A DNA stretch of 64,000 bases, taken from Caballeronia jiangsuensis. Its GTDB lineage: Bacteria; Pseudomonadota; Gammaproteobacteria; Burkholderiales; Burkholderiaceae. The notes under the pieces were generated by a model, which searched no databases, was not told the origin of the DNA, and saw only the letters and a program-made list of their open reading frames with translations. The translations under genes were made by a program, and so were the position numbers. Location: positions 1 through 64,000 of the forward strand of contig JFHF01000042.1 of assembly GCA_000648925.1 (NCBI GenBank). The letters are read 5' to 3'. Shown here piece after piece: positions 1 through 7,427 of this stretch (its first letter is position 1; every line of letters begins with the position of its first letter).

Positions 1-1380
1 AAGCGTATTCACCGTGCTGTTGGTTGTGCTCAGACCCGTCGACAGGCTGTTCACCTTGGTTTCCGTCGAGCTAAGGCCGGTGGAAACGCTGCTGACTGCA
101 TTGTTGGTCGTGCTCAGACCCGTCGACAGCGCACTGACGCTGCTCGACAGACTGGTGACGTTGCTATTGGTCGTGCTCAGGCCGGTAGACAGACTGTCAA
201 CCTTGGCGCTGGCCGTGCTCACGCCAGTCGACAGCGAATCGACTGTACCGCTGGCCGTGCTCAGCGCCGTAGACATGCTGTTCACACCCGTCGACATTGA
301 ACTCACCACGTTGTTGGTGGTGCTCAATCCGGTCGACAGCGAGCTGACAGTGTTCTTCGTGGTGCTAAAGCCGGCGGACAACGAGTTCACCGTGCTGTTT
401 GTTGCGCTGAGACCGGTCGACAAGCTATTGACCGCGCCGTTGGTCGAACTCAGACCCGTTGACAGCGAGCCAATGCCCGTGGAAGCAGAAGAAGACAGCG
501 AAGCGACGTCCGTCGACAGGCTCGTTACGGTACTGCTGATCGTACTCACGCCGGTCGAGAGAGAATTCACCGTGGACGTGGTCGTGCTCAGACCCGACGA
601 TAGGGTGTCCGCCTTGCTGCTGACCGTGCTCAGACCCGTGGACAGGCTGTCTGCCCTGCTGTTTGCCGTGCTGAGACCCGTGGAGAGGCTGCTGACACCG
701 CTGTTCGCCGTGCTCACGCCGCTCGAGAGGGAGCTGGCGCTCGTCGACATTGATGTCGACAAGGTCGAGAAGCCAGTGGACAAACTGGTGACGCTGCTAT
801 TGGTGGTGCTGAGGCCCGTGGAAAGGCTGGATACCGCGATATTCGTGGTGCTCAGTCCGGACGACAACGAGGTCACCGTACCGTTGGCCGTGCTGACGCC
901 CGACGACAACGAGTTCACCGTGCTGTTGGTCGCACTCAGACTGGACGACAACGAACTCACAGTGCCCGCGGTTGCGCTAACGCTCGAGGACAGCGAACTC
1001 ACGGTGTTATTGGTCGCGACCAGACCCGTCGACAGCGAACTCACAGTGCTGTTGGTGGTGCCCAAGCCGGAGGAAAGCGAGGTTATCGCGCCGTTAGCTG
1101 AGCTCAAGCCGGTCGAGAGACTCGTCACGGAACTGGTGACTGTGCTCAACCCCGTCGAGAGACTGCTTACCGCCGTGTTGGTGGTATTCAAACCCGTGGA
1201 GACACTATTGACGGTGTTATTCGCCGTGCTGACGACACTCGAAAGACTGCCGACCGTACTGGTGGTCGTGCTGACCGTCGTAGAAAGACTGCCGACGTTG
1301 CTCGACGCCGTGCTTAGACCGAGCGACAGGCTGCTCACCAGACCGCTTGTCGCGCTCAAACCCGTAGAGAGCGAACCAAT
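1..1380 (-). repeat. In-frame 42-bp (14-residue) tandem repeats of the adhesin stalk
   Basis: Read on the minus strand, the segment is a run of degenerate 14-residue units close to SLSTGLSTTNSTVN, equal to two heptads, as expected for a trimeric coiled-coil stalk. Units diverge at the TTNSTVN half (NNAV, NSNV, NGTV, NNTV and SAKV variants). Shorter spacer units containing SMSTS or SASSLSS break the pattern near 290, 490, 760 and 1400. A looser version continues to about 1735. Confidence 0.85.
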
Positions 1381-2352
1381 TCCGGTCGAAACCGACGCGG
1401 ACAATGTACTCAGGCCGGTAGACGCCGACATCGAAAGAGAAACAAGGCCTGCGGAGAGACTGGTCACTCCGCTATTGGCCGTACTGACCGTGGTCGAAAG
1501 CGAACTCACCGTGGTCGACATCGACACAACGGCCGTCGACATGGACGACACAGTAGCCGACGTATTCGTCGAAAGGCTGTTCCACCCTGTCGACAACGAA
1601 TTGATTGCGGTAGACGCGCTGGTCGAAAGCGAATTCAAACCGGTGGACAGCGAACTCGCAGCGGTGGACATGCTCGATGAGGCGCCCGTCACGGCGGTCG
1701 ACATGGAGCTGACCGAGGAGGACATCGAGTTGTAGCTGGTCGAGAGCGTGGCCGCGGTAGTGGAGACCGAGTTTGAAAGAGCGAACAATTGTCCGCCGTT
1801 CACGGCGTCGGTGCTGTTAGAGGCAAGGCTTCCGTTGGCTACGTTGCTCAGCACGCCATTGGAAAACGAGATCGTGGGGGCAGCGAACCGCACCCCCGTG
1901 TTCCCAGCCAGCTTAATGACTCCATCCGCTCCAACAGTCAGGTACGTGTTGGGATTGGACGAGCCCGCCTGCATTACGACGCCCGTAAAATTCGCGCCAG
2001 TAACTGTCGTGTCGCAACCGGCTTGTATTGGGGTATTCGATGCCGATGTATAGCTATACCCTTGCGTAGAGCTGTTACACACCGTAACGGCGGGGTTGAC
2101 GGGGGTGGCCGCCAAGGCATTCGCGCCGCTGAAAAGCAACGCAACCGAAGCGCCAACGCCTGCCGCGCGCCGGGCAACCTTCGGGGAGGCGTCTATATGC
2201 TCACGATCGCGCGAGTCAAGAGCCTCCTGATCACCTTCCGGGTCGCATACCGCGCCACCAGAGCTCTTCTTGCCACGGGACATCGCAGTCTCCGCGACCG
2301 CGACGAACGTCCCTACTTTCTCATTCCAGATACTGCGGTATGACTTATTCAT
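1..2352 (-). CDS. Trimeric autotransporter adhesin (YadA/Hia-like), C-terminus outside the window
   Basis: Surface adhesin of the type V secretion class, expected to trimerise and anchor itself in the outer membrane through a C-terminal barrel that lies beyond the window. 784 codons are visible and the frame stays open to base 1. Residues 1-23 (starting MNKSYRSIWN) are a typical extended signal peptide region. A second basic stretch follows, then a hydrophobic core ending ANALAA near residue 75, a plausible signal peptidase site. After a short head comes a neck-like DAVNGGQL motif (near residue 190), then a very long Ser/Thr/Asn/Leu stalk of 14-residue repeats. I count 15 Asn-X-Ser/Thr sequons in my translation, 11 of them in the stalk. 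The ATG at 2352 is chosen because it gives the complete extended signal region, although no good ribosome binding site precedes it. The three DUF2827 genes lie upstream on the same strand. Confidence 0.9.
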   Translation of the reverse strand, partial: MNKSYRSIWNEKVGTFVAVAETAMSRGKKSSGGAVCDPEGDQEALDSRDREHIDASPKVARRAAGVGASVALLFSGANALAATPVNPAVTVCNSSTQGYSYTSASNTPIQAGCDTTVTGANFTGVVMQAGSSNPNTYLTVGADGVIKLAGNTGVRFAAPTISFSNGVLSNVANGSLASNSTDAVNGGQLFALSNSVSTTAATLSTSYNSMSSSVSSMSTAVTGASSSMSTAASSLSTGLNSLSTSASTAINSLSTGWNSLSTNTSATVSSMSTAVVSMSTTVSSLSTTVSTANSGVTSLSAGLVSLSMSASTGLSTLSASVSTGIGSLSTGLSATSGLVSSLSLGLSTASSNVGSLSTTVSTTTSTVGSLSSVVSTANNTVNSVSTGLNTTNTAVSSLSTGLSTVTSSVTSLSTGLSSANGAITSLSSGLGTTNSTVSSLSTGLVATNNTVSSLSSSVSATAGTVSSLSSSLSATNSTVNSLSSGVSTANGTVTSLSSGLSTTNIAVSSLSTGLSTTNSSVTSLSTGFSTLSTSMSTSASSLSSGVSTANSGVSSLSTGLSTANSRADSLSTGLSTVSSKADTLSSGLSTTTSTVNSLSTGVSTISSTVTSLSTDVASLSSSASTGIGSLSTGLSSTNGAVNSLSTGLSATNSTVNSLSAGFSTTKNTVSSLSTGLSTTNNVVSSMSTGVNSMSTALSTASGTVDSLSTGVSTASAKVDSLSTGLSTTNSNVTSLSSSVSALSTGLSTTNNAVSSVSTGLSSTETKVNSLSTGLSTTNSTVNTL

Positions 2353-2757
2353 AAACCGAATTGACCCACAAATAACGAGCGTCTTTTACAAAATAAAAAA
2401 GGAAACACCTTTTGACCACGGCACAGAATATTGAGGAGCACCGCTTGCATGAAGCGGACATGTCCTAAATTCAACGAAACTGCAGAACGTGCGCATAAAT
2501 ACACGCAAATCTATATTTTTCGGATAAATCTCATTGATAATATTTAATTAGTTATGCTTATGATTTTGTGGAAAATATTGATAGATCACGACATACGTGT
2601 ATGCCGACAGGCATTGACCTACTCGAACAACTTACTTTCACAGCGGAAGATGGCTTCGACTAGACGTAGCCGCTCGAACGACAACGCGCTCCGTCTGATC
2701 ATCGGATCAGACGGAGCGCGTTGACAATTTTGAATCGATCTGTCGACCGAGTTCTGC
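2353..2757. other. AT-rich intergenic region upstream of the adhesin
   Basis: No gene is seen in these 405 bases. The part from about 2380 to 2600 is much richer in A and T than the surrounding genes and should carry the adhesin promoter (minus strand). I could not assign convincing -35 and -10 boxes. Small dyads are present: CATACGTGTATG at 2592-2603 and ATGCC-GACA-GGCAT at 2601-2614. The 19-bp hairpin described separately lies at its right end. Confidence 0.5.
2682..2723 (-). terminator. Perfect 19-bp hairpin after the DUF2827 operon
   Basis: The arm CAACGCGCTCCGTCTGATC, a loop ATCG and the exact complementary arm form a 42-base hairpin, 34 bases after the stop codon of the last DUF2827 gene. 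It probably ends that transcript before the adhesin promoter. On the minus strand it is not followed by a T-run; on the plus strand it is followed by ACAATTTT. Terminator function is therefore inferred from position and stem strength. Confidence 0.55.
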
Positions 2758-3885
2758 TTAACGCAGAGGCTTCTTGATGAGCGCGTCGAGTAACCCGGTA
2801 TACTCGTTGACCAGTCCCGCGTTATCCGGCAAGTAACGCGCAATCAGCGAACGCTGCTTGTCGCGATATTGCGAAAGCTGCGAATCGTGCCGATCGATGG
2901 CTTCGACGACCCGTCGCGCACCCTCGTTCACGTTATTGTCCCGATAGTAGTAGCCGAGATCCGTGCAAAGCGTGGCATTGTGAACCAACGGATATCCCTG
3001 CCAGCACACTTCCAGATAGAAATAGTTCAGCGGATTTTCCCACTGGTGCGACACGATGATGTCCGTGTTCTCAGCCAGAAACGTCGGCGTGTCGAAGCGG
3101 CCAAGAAACACCGCCTTTTGATTCCGCACGATGTCGAGTTGGTTCATCAGCGCGATGAACTCTCTGCACTGCGTGGCCAATTGCTGCGCATTCGTGACCT
3201 GGAGCAACTGGATGTCGTTCGGGCGTTCACGGTACGCCATCTCCGCGATCATCGCCGGATAAAGACAGAATTTCACAACATTGATATTCGGCTCCATCAC
3301 GCTCAGGCGACGCGGTCCCGCTTTCGGCTGATACTCACCCGAATGCGGCAACGAAGCAGTGCGGGCGTTGAGGAACATCGGGCTCCAGATAAACGGCACG
3401 ACCTGCGCCGTCTGACGACGCATCACCTCAAAGTACGGCGCGCTGATGTTCGCCACCTGCGGAATCATCCAGATGTCATCGTAGCGCTGGTTCACGAACA
3501 GGTTGTCGCCGAAGCTCGGCTTGTTGAAAAGAATCGACTCCATCGCATGGACGTATTCGAAACCGCAACAATACGAAACGAGGCGCGCGCCGCGCTGCTT
3601 AAGATATTCCGTCGCGTTCGGGTCGATCTGCCCGCCGAGTTCGATCAGCACGTCGATGTTGTCTTTCGCGCCATCGAAGGTCACTGTGGGCCAGCGCTCC
3701 AGATCCCAAGGCAGTTGTTTCGTGATCGCCACATGCGTCGTATTGACGAGCACGACGCTTTCGACATTCGGACAGTTCTTAAGTGCTTCAGCGAGAAACA
3801 CCGCGTTCTGCTTGATACCGTTGTTCCACAGCGTTTCGGCCTCGTGAAACAGACCGATCGTGATACCAATTCGCAACTTCTTCAT
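2758..3885 (-). CDS. DUF2827 family protein, putative glycosyltransferase (copy A)
   Basis: 375 residues, no signal peptide or membrane segment, so probably cytoplasmic. The N-terminus (MKKLRIGITIGLF...WNNGIKQNAVFLAEAL) resembles the first Rossmann half of a GT-B glycosyltransferase. The C-terminal half has the motifs shared by all three copies: EPNINVVK (198-205), HQWENPLNYFYLE (280-292), GYPLVHN (297-303) and a Gly-Tyr-Tyr-rich segment with EGAR. I recognise the family as DUF2827, which has no experimentally assigned function known to me; the transferase role is inference from the motif style and from the adhesin and N-glycosyltransferase nearby. The start at 3885 has GGAG nine bases upstream. 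It is the last gene of a three-gene run (46-base gap to copy B), followed by a strong hairpin. Confidence 0.75.
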   Translation of the reverse strand: MKKLRIGITIGLFHEAETLWNNGIKQNAVFLAEALKNCPNVESVVLVNTTHVAITKQLPWDLERWPTVTFDGAKDNIDVLIELGGQIDPNATEYLKQRGARLVSYCCGFEYVHAMESILFNKPSFGDNLFVNQRYDDIWMIPQVANISAPYFEVMRRQTAQVVPFIWSPMFLNARTASLPHSGEYQPKAGPRRLSVMEPNINVVKFCLYPAMIAEMAYRERPNDIQLLQVTNAQQLATQCREFIALMNQLDIVRNQKAVFLGRFDTPTFLAENTDIIVSHQWENPLNYFYLEVCWQGYPLVHNATLCTDLGYYYRDNNVNEGARRVVEAIDRHDSQLSQYRDKQRSLIARYLPDNAGLVNEYTGLLDALIKKPLR

Positions 3886-3931
3886 TCCAATTGACTCCAC
3901 TGCCCTGCGGCAGAATGCCTGAATCCCGGGC

Positions 3932-5083
3932 TCACGCCTTCGCGTAGACCGCCTCGATCGCCTCTGTGTACGTCCGCACGTTCTCTTCGTTTTCCGGATC
4001 GAGCGTGTGCAGGAATTTTTTTGCGGTCGCGCGGTAGCTCTCGAGATTGGCGTCGTGCTCGGCGAAGGCGCGAAGCAACGCGCGACCACCCTCTTCGCAA
4101 TCGAAGTCGTGATAGCGGTAGCCGCAATCGCCGATCAAATGCGAGTTATGGATCAGCGGATAGCCGCCGTGGAGCGCCTCGTAATACACGTAGTTTTGCG
4201 GGTTTTCCCACTGATGACTGACCACCGCGTCGACGGCAGCCGGCACGATCTGCGCGAACGGGAAGCGCCCTTCGAAGTTGCCGAGGCCGTGCTTCACGTA
4301 ATCGAGGCTCTGCGCGAAGCCTGCGAACGCCGCGTGATCTTTCAGCTTGAACGTGTTGTATGCCCACACGCGTTCAAGCATGTCGGGATTCTCGCGATGC
4401 GCGGCATCGCAAGCGAGCATCGGGATGTAGCTCGTTTTCACCATGCAGACGTTCGGCTCGAAAATGCCCACGCGCCAGCGGCGGCGGCCCGGCTGATAGC
4501 CGAATTTCAGACCGTTCTGCAGCTTCGCGGCTTCGCGTTCGAGGACGACCGGACTCCACAGATGCGGCATGAGCTTGACCGGCGCACGGAACAGCGTTTC
4601 GAAATACGGTTTGCAGCTGACTTCGTATTCCGGCAGCGTCCAGACTTCATCGTAAGGCGCACCCGAAACGAGCAGCGCGTGCTGAAGGTTGAACACCATG
4701 CGCTCGATATCGATGACGTAGTCGTTGCCCACGCGCATCGTGATGATCTTGCCGCCGCGCTCGCGGAACTTCACCGACCATTCCTTGTTGAGTTGCGCGC
4801 TCATTTCGATCATGACGTCGAGCTTCGTCTGGGCCGTTTCCATGTCGATGAGCGGCACCGGCGAATCCGAAAGGAAGCGCTTGGCGTCTTCAGGGCCGCC
4901 GTCACCGCCGCCCGTCACCAGATACGTCGACTTCACGCGCGGCGAGCGCATCAACAACATCACGAGATAAAGGCAATTCTGAAAGATGCCGTTTTCCCAC
5001 AGCGATTGCTCGCCCTTGCGGATGTAAATGGAAACGCCGACATTGATCCGCTCCGGCATGCGAGATTTGCTTTTCACGTTCAT
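3932..5083 (-). CDS. DUF2827 family protein, putative glycosyltransferase (copy B)
   Basis: 383 residues, paralogous to its two neighbours along its whole length. Family landmarks are GVSIYIRKGEQSLWENGIFQNCLYL near the start, EPNVCMVKTSYIPML in the middle, HQWENPQNYVYYE and GGYPLIHNSHLIGDCGYRYHDF near the C-terminus. The aligned acidic, His and Asn residues are the same as in copies A and C, so the active centre, if this is an enzyme, is likely shared. The ATG at 5083 overlaps the TGA of copy C (ATGA), which indicates translational coupling. An internal Met 9 residues in (MPERINVG) is an alternative start. Function is inferred as for copy A. Confidence 0.75.
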   Translation of the reverse strand: MNVKSKSRMPERINVGVSIYIRKGEQSLWENGIFQNCLYLVMLLMRSPRVKSTYLVTGGGDGGPEDAKRFLSDSPVPLIDMETAQTKLDVMIEMSAQLNKEWSVKFRERGGKIITMRVGNDYVIDIERMVFNLQHALLVSGAPYDEVWTLPEYEVSCKPYFETLFRAPVKLMPHLWSPVVLEREAAKLQNGLKFGYQPGRRRWRVGIFEPNVCMVKTSYIPMLACDAAHRENPDMLERVWAYNTFKLKDHAAFAGFAQSLDYVKHGLGNFEGRFPFAQIVPAAVDAVVSHQWENPQNYVYYEALHGGYPLIHNSHLIGDCGYRYHDFDCEEGGRALLRAFAEHDANLESYRATAKKFLHTLDPENEENVRTYTEAIEAVYAKA

Positions 5084-6240
5084 ACACCTACCTCGAGCTT
5101 GCTTCCCTGGCAAAGATTGATCAACCGGTCTGCGAACGCATCCAGGTTTGCCTGATTGAACGGATTCACCGCATCGATGACGCGCTGCGCGTTCACGCGA
5201 TATGCATCCAGATTGCTGTCGTGTTCGCGGAAGGCGCGCAGAAGTTGGCGGCCGCCCTCTTGGGCGTCGAATCCCGGGAAGTAGTAGCCCGCGTCTTTAA
5301 GCCACGGCGAGTTGTGGATCAGCGGATAGCCGCCGTAGAGCACGTCGAGATACAGATAGTTCTGATCGTTGCCCCACTGATGCGACACCACTGCATCGGC
5401 GTATTGCGCCATGAAGCCGGCGATATCGTTGCGACCATGGAACGTCGCCTTGGAATCGTTCACGAGATCCAGCGAGTTGGCCATGTACATGAGCGTCGGG
5501 TGATCCTTCATGTGCATCGAATTGAGCACATGCATGGCGGACACGCTCGAACGATCCGCGCGATAGGCTTCCTCGCAGACGAGCATCGGAATGCTCGACG
5601 TTTTCACCACCGATATATTCGGCTCGAACATTGCAACGCGGAAACCCTGCGGCTGAATGGCCGGCTGCGCCGACTCGTCCGCGCGGCGCTCATAGCCATA
5701 GCGCAATCCATGCTCTTCCACTTCCGCGATGCGCTTTTCGAGGAACTGCGGATGCCAGATGAACGGAATGAGATGCACAGGGCAACGATGCAACGTGCGC
5801 ATCATCGGGACAGACAGACGGTCCTTCGACATCAGCCAGACCTGGTCGTAACGGTCGGGACGCATCACATGGACGGGCTTGTCGAACACCGGTGCCTCGA
5901 CAAGTCCGACGTACGGCTGGCCGCAGCAGTAATACGCGACTTTCTTGCCACGCGCCCGCATCAAGTCGAGCCATTGCGTGTCGAGCGCGCCGCCCATTTC
6001 GAAGATGACGTCGACGGCATCGGTCGCATCCGGAGTGCGCATGATGCGCAGACCTTTCGACGCGGCGTCGACTTGCGGCGGCAATGCGTTCTGATCGCCC
6101 ACATCGATCAGCGAAACGCTCTCGACGAATGGAAGCTTTTGAAGCGCTTCCGACAGAAAGATCACGTTCTGGCCCAGGCCGTTCTGCCAGATGTTTTGGC
6201 CTTGATGCGTGACGACTGAAATTCCGACTCGAATGGTCAT
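5080..6240 (-). CDS. DUF2827 family protein, putative glycosyltransferase (copy C, first of the operon)
   Basis: 386 residues. It carries the same landmarks as copies A and B: VGISVVTHQGQNIWQNGLGQNVIFLSEAL at the start, EPNISVVKTSSIPML in the middle, HQWGNDQNYLYLD and GGYPLIHNS near the C-terminus. The Glu of HQWEN is Gly here, a change not seen in the other two. There is no signal peptide. It is the first gene of the tandem array. The ATG at 6240 begins the conserved MTIRVGISV sequence; the frame stays open further upstream, but that part resembles no family sequence. Three diverged copies suggest specialisation rather than recent duplication. Confidence 0.75.
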   Translation of the reverse strand: MTIRVGISVVTHQGQNIWQNGLGQNVIFLSEALQKLPFVESVSLIDVGDQNALPPQVDAASKGLRIMRTPDATDAVDVIFEMGGALDTQWLDLMRARGKKVAYYCCGQPYVGLVEAPVFDKPVHVMRPDRYDQVWLMSKDRLSVPMMRTLHRCPVHLIPFIWHPQFLEKRIAEVEEHGLRYGYERRADESAQPAIQPQGFRVAMFEPNISVVKTSSIPMLVCEEAYRADRSSVSAMHVLNSMHMKDHPTLMYMANSLDLVNDSKATFHGRNDIAGFMAQYADAVVSHQWGNDQNYLYLDVLYGGYPLIHNSPWLKDAGYYFPGFDAQEGGRQLLRAFREHDSNLDAYRVNAQRVIDAVNPFNQANLDAFADRLINLCQGSKLEVGV

Positions 6241-6669
6241 CGGATTGGCATCCTGAAAAAAGACGAGACTACGCTTTAGAAAAAGAGGTTCCGCGGTAAC
6301 TTGATCGCGGCGACCCGCAAGGACAAAGGCAGCGGGCGGCGTGGCGTTGCTGGACACAGGCAGCAGCGGCGGAAGTAAGGATTTTCGCGCAAAGTGCGCT
6401 GAAATTTCCTAATTGAAACGCTTCCGCGTCTTGATATATCGGGGAACTTCTGAAGCCTAAATATATAGAAGAAGCGTTGAAATTCCCAGCACATCCGGGA
6501 TAATTGAGAACCCTCTTATCCGAGTCTTAAAGAAACTCAAACAGTCTTAATCGCCGTGACTTTTGAATTTCGAATTAATCTGATTCGCAAAGCGAAAAAA
6601 TGGTGAGTGAACTCCGAAGCTACAGACAGAGCGAGCAACGGAACAGAGTCGGAATACGAAACCAAGGCG
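6241..6669. other. AT-rich promoter region of the DUF2827 operon
   Basis: No gene is seen. Bases 6390-6620 are conspicuously AT-rich (for example TATATATTTAGG read on the minus strand near 6465), like the adhesin upstream region and unlike the GC-rich metabolic genes to the right. It probably holds the minus-strand promoter of the DUF2827 operon. The right boundary is the eda terminator. Confidence 0.45.
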
Positions 6670-6710
6670 AAAAAAAAGCGCGCCGGACCGCTTACACGGT
6701 CGCGACGCGC
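6670..6710 (-). terminator. Rho-independent terminator of edd-eda
   Basis: Read on the minus strand, a GC-rich stem (GCGCG...GACCG, loop TGTAAG, CGGTC...CGCGC) is followed by eight T residues at 6677-6670, 17 bases after the eda stop codon. Confidence 0.85.
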
Positions 6711-6727
6711 CTTCTGATGCAAAGAGC

Positions 6728-7360
6728 TTACTGGTGCGGTGCCAACTCGCTGGCTGCGCGTGCAAGACGCGTGACTTCCTCCCAGTTCTGCGCGGCGAGC
6801 GCGGCCTTCGGCGTCAGCCACGAACCGCCCACACACACCACATTCGGCTGCGCAAGAAAGTTGGACGCGGTTTCAGCCGTGATGCCGCCGGTCGGACAGA
6901 ATTTCAGATTCGGGAACGGTCCGTAGAACGCCTGCAGCATTGGAATGCCGCCCGCCTGTTGCGCCGGGAAGAACTTGACGATCTCGTAGCCCAGCTCCAT
7001 CGCGGCGATGATATCGCTCGGCGTCATCACGCCCGGCAGCAGCGGCAAGCCTGCATCCTGCGCGGCCTTGTGCATGTCCTTCGTGAGACCGGGCGACACC
7101 CCGAACTGCGCGCCCGCCTTCTTCGCCTGCGCGCAATGCTCGGGCTTCGTGATGGTGCCGACGCCGACGACGATATCGTCCGCCAACTGGCTCGCGCGCT
7201 CGATCGCGCCGATGCCCGCTGGCGTGCGCAGCGTGATTTCCAGCACTTTCACACCGCCCGCATGCAGCGCGCGCGACACATGTTCACCTTGTTCGACCGT
7301 TTCGAACGCCAGCACCGGAATCACCGGGCCCAGACGCACGATTTCGCTTACCGATTTCAT
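6728..7360 (-). CDS. eda: 2-dehydro-3-deoxy-6-phosphogluconate (KDPG) aldolase
   Basis: 210 residues, the usual length of the family. It cleaves KDPG to pyruvate and glyceraldehyde 3-phosphate, the last step of the Entner-Doudoroff pathway. Class I features are visible: Glu41 in KVLEITLRTP, the phosphate-binding Gly-rich stretch CPTGG near 158, and the Schiff-base lysine Lys129 in IVKFFPAQ. It lies downstream of edd on the same strand with a 67-base gap and is closed by a strong terminator, so the two are probably cotranscribed and controlled by the divergent hexR. Confidence 0.95.
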   Translation of the reverse strand: MKSVSEIVRLGPVIPVLAFETVEQGEHVSRALHAGGVKVLEITLRTPAGIGAIERASQLADDIVVGVGTITKPEHCAQAKKAGAQFGVSPGLTKDMHKAAQDAGLPLLPGVMTPSDIIAAMELGYEIVKFFPAQQAGGIPMLQAFYGPFPNLKFCPTGGITAETASNFLAQPNVVCVGGSWLTPKAALAAQNWEEVTRLARAASELAPHQ

Positions 7361-7427
7361 TTGATGCGACTCCTGTTTTTGGTGCGGCGCCTTGCGGTCT
7401 ATCCGCGGGTTCTCGACGTTGCGATGT

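Noticed and set aside
14..1735. 573-codon plus-strand frame with a LVVLRPVDR-type repeat
   Set aside because: It is the exact antisense of the adhesin stalk. The minus-strand frame has the extended signal region and neck motif; this one has no start context or family.
1..1735. Regular DNA repeats that could be taken for a CRISPR array
   Set aside because: Units are 42 bases, degenerate, without unique spacers, and continuously in frame in the adhesin gene.
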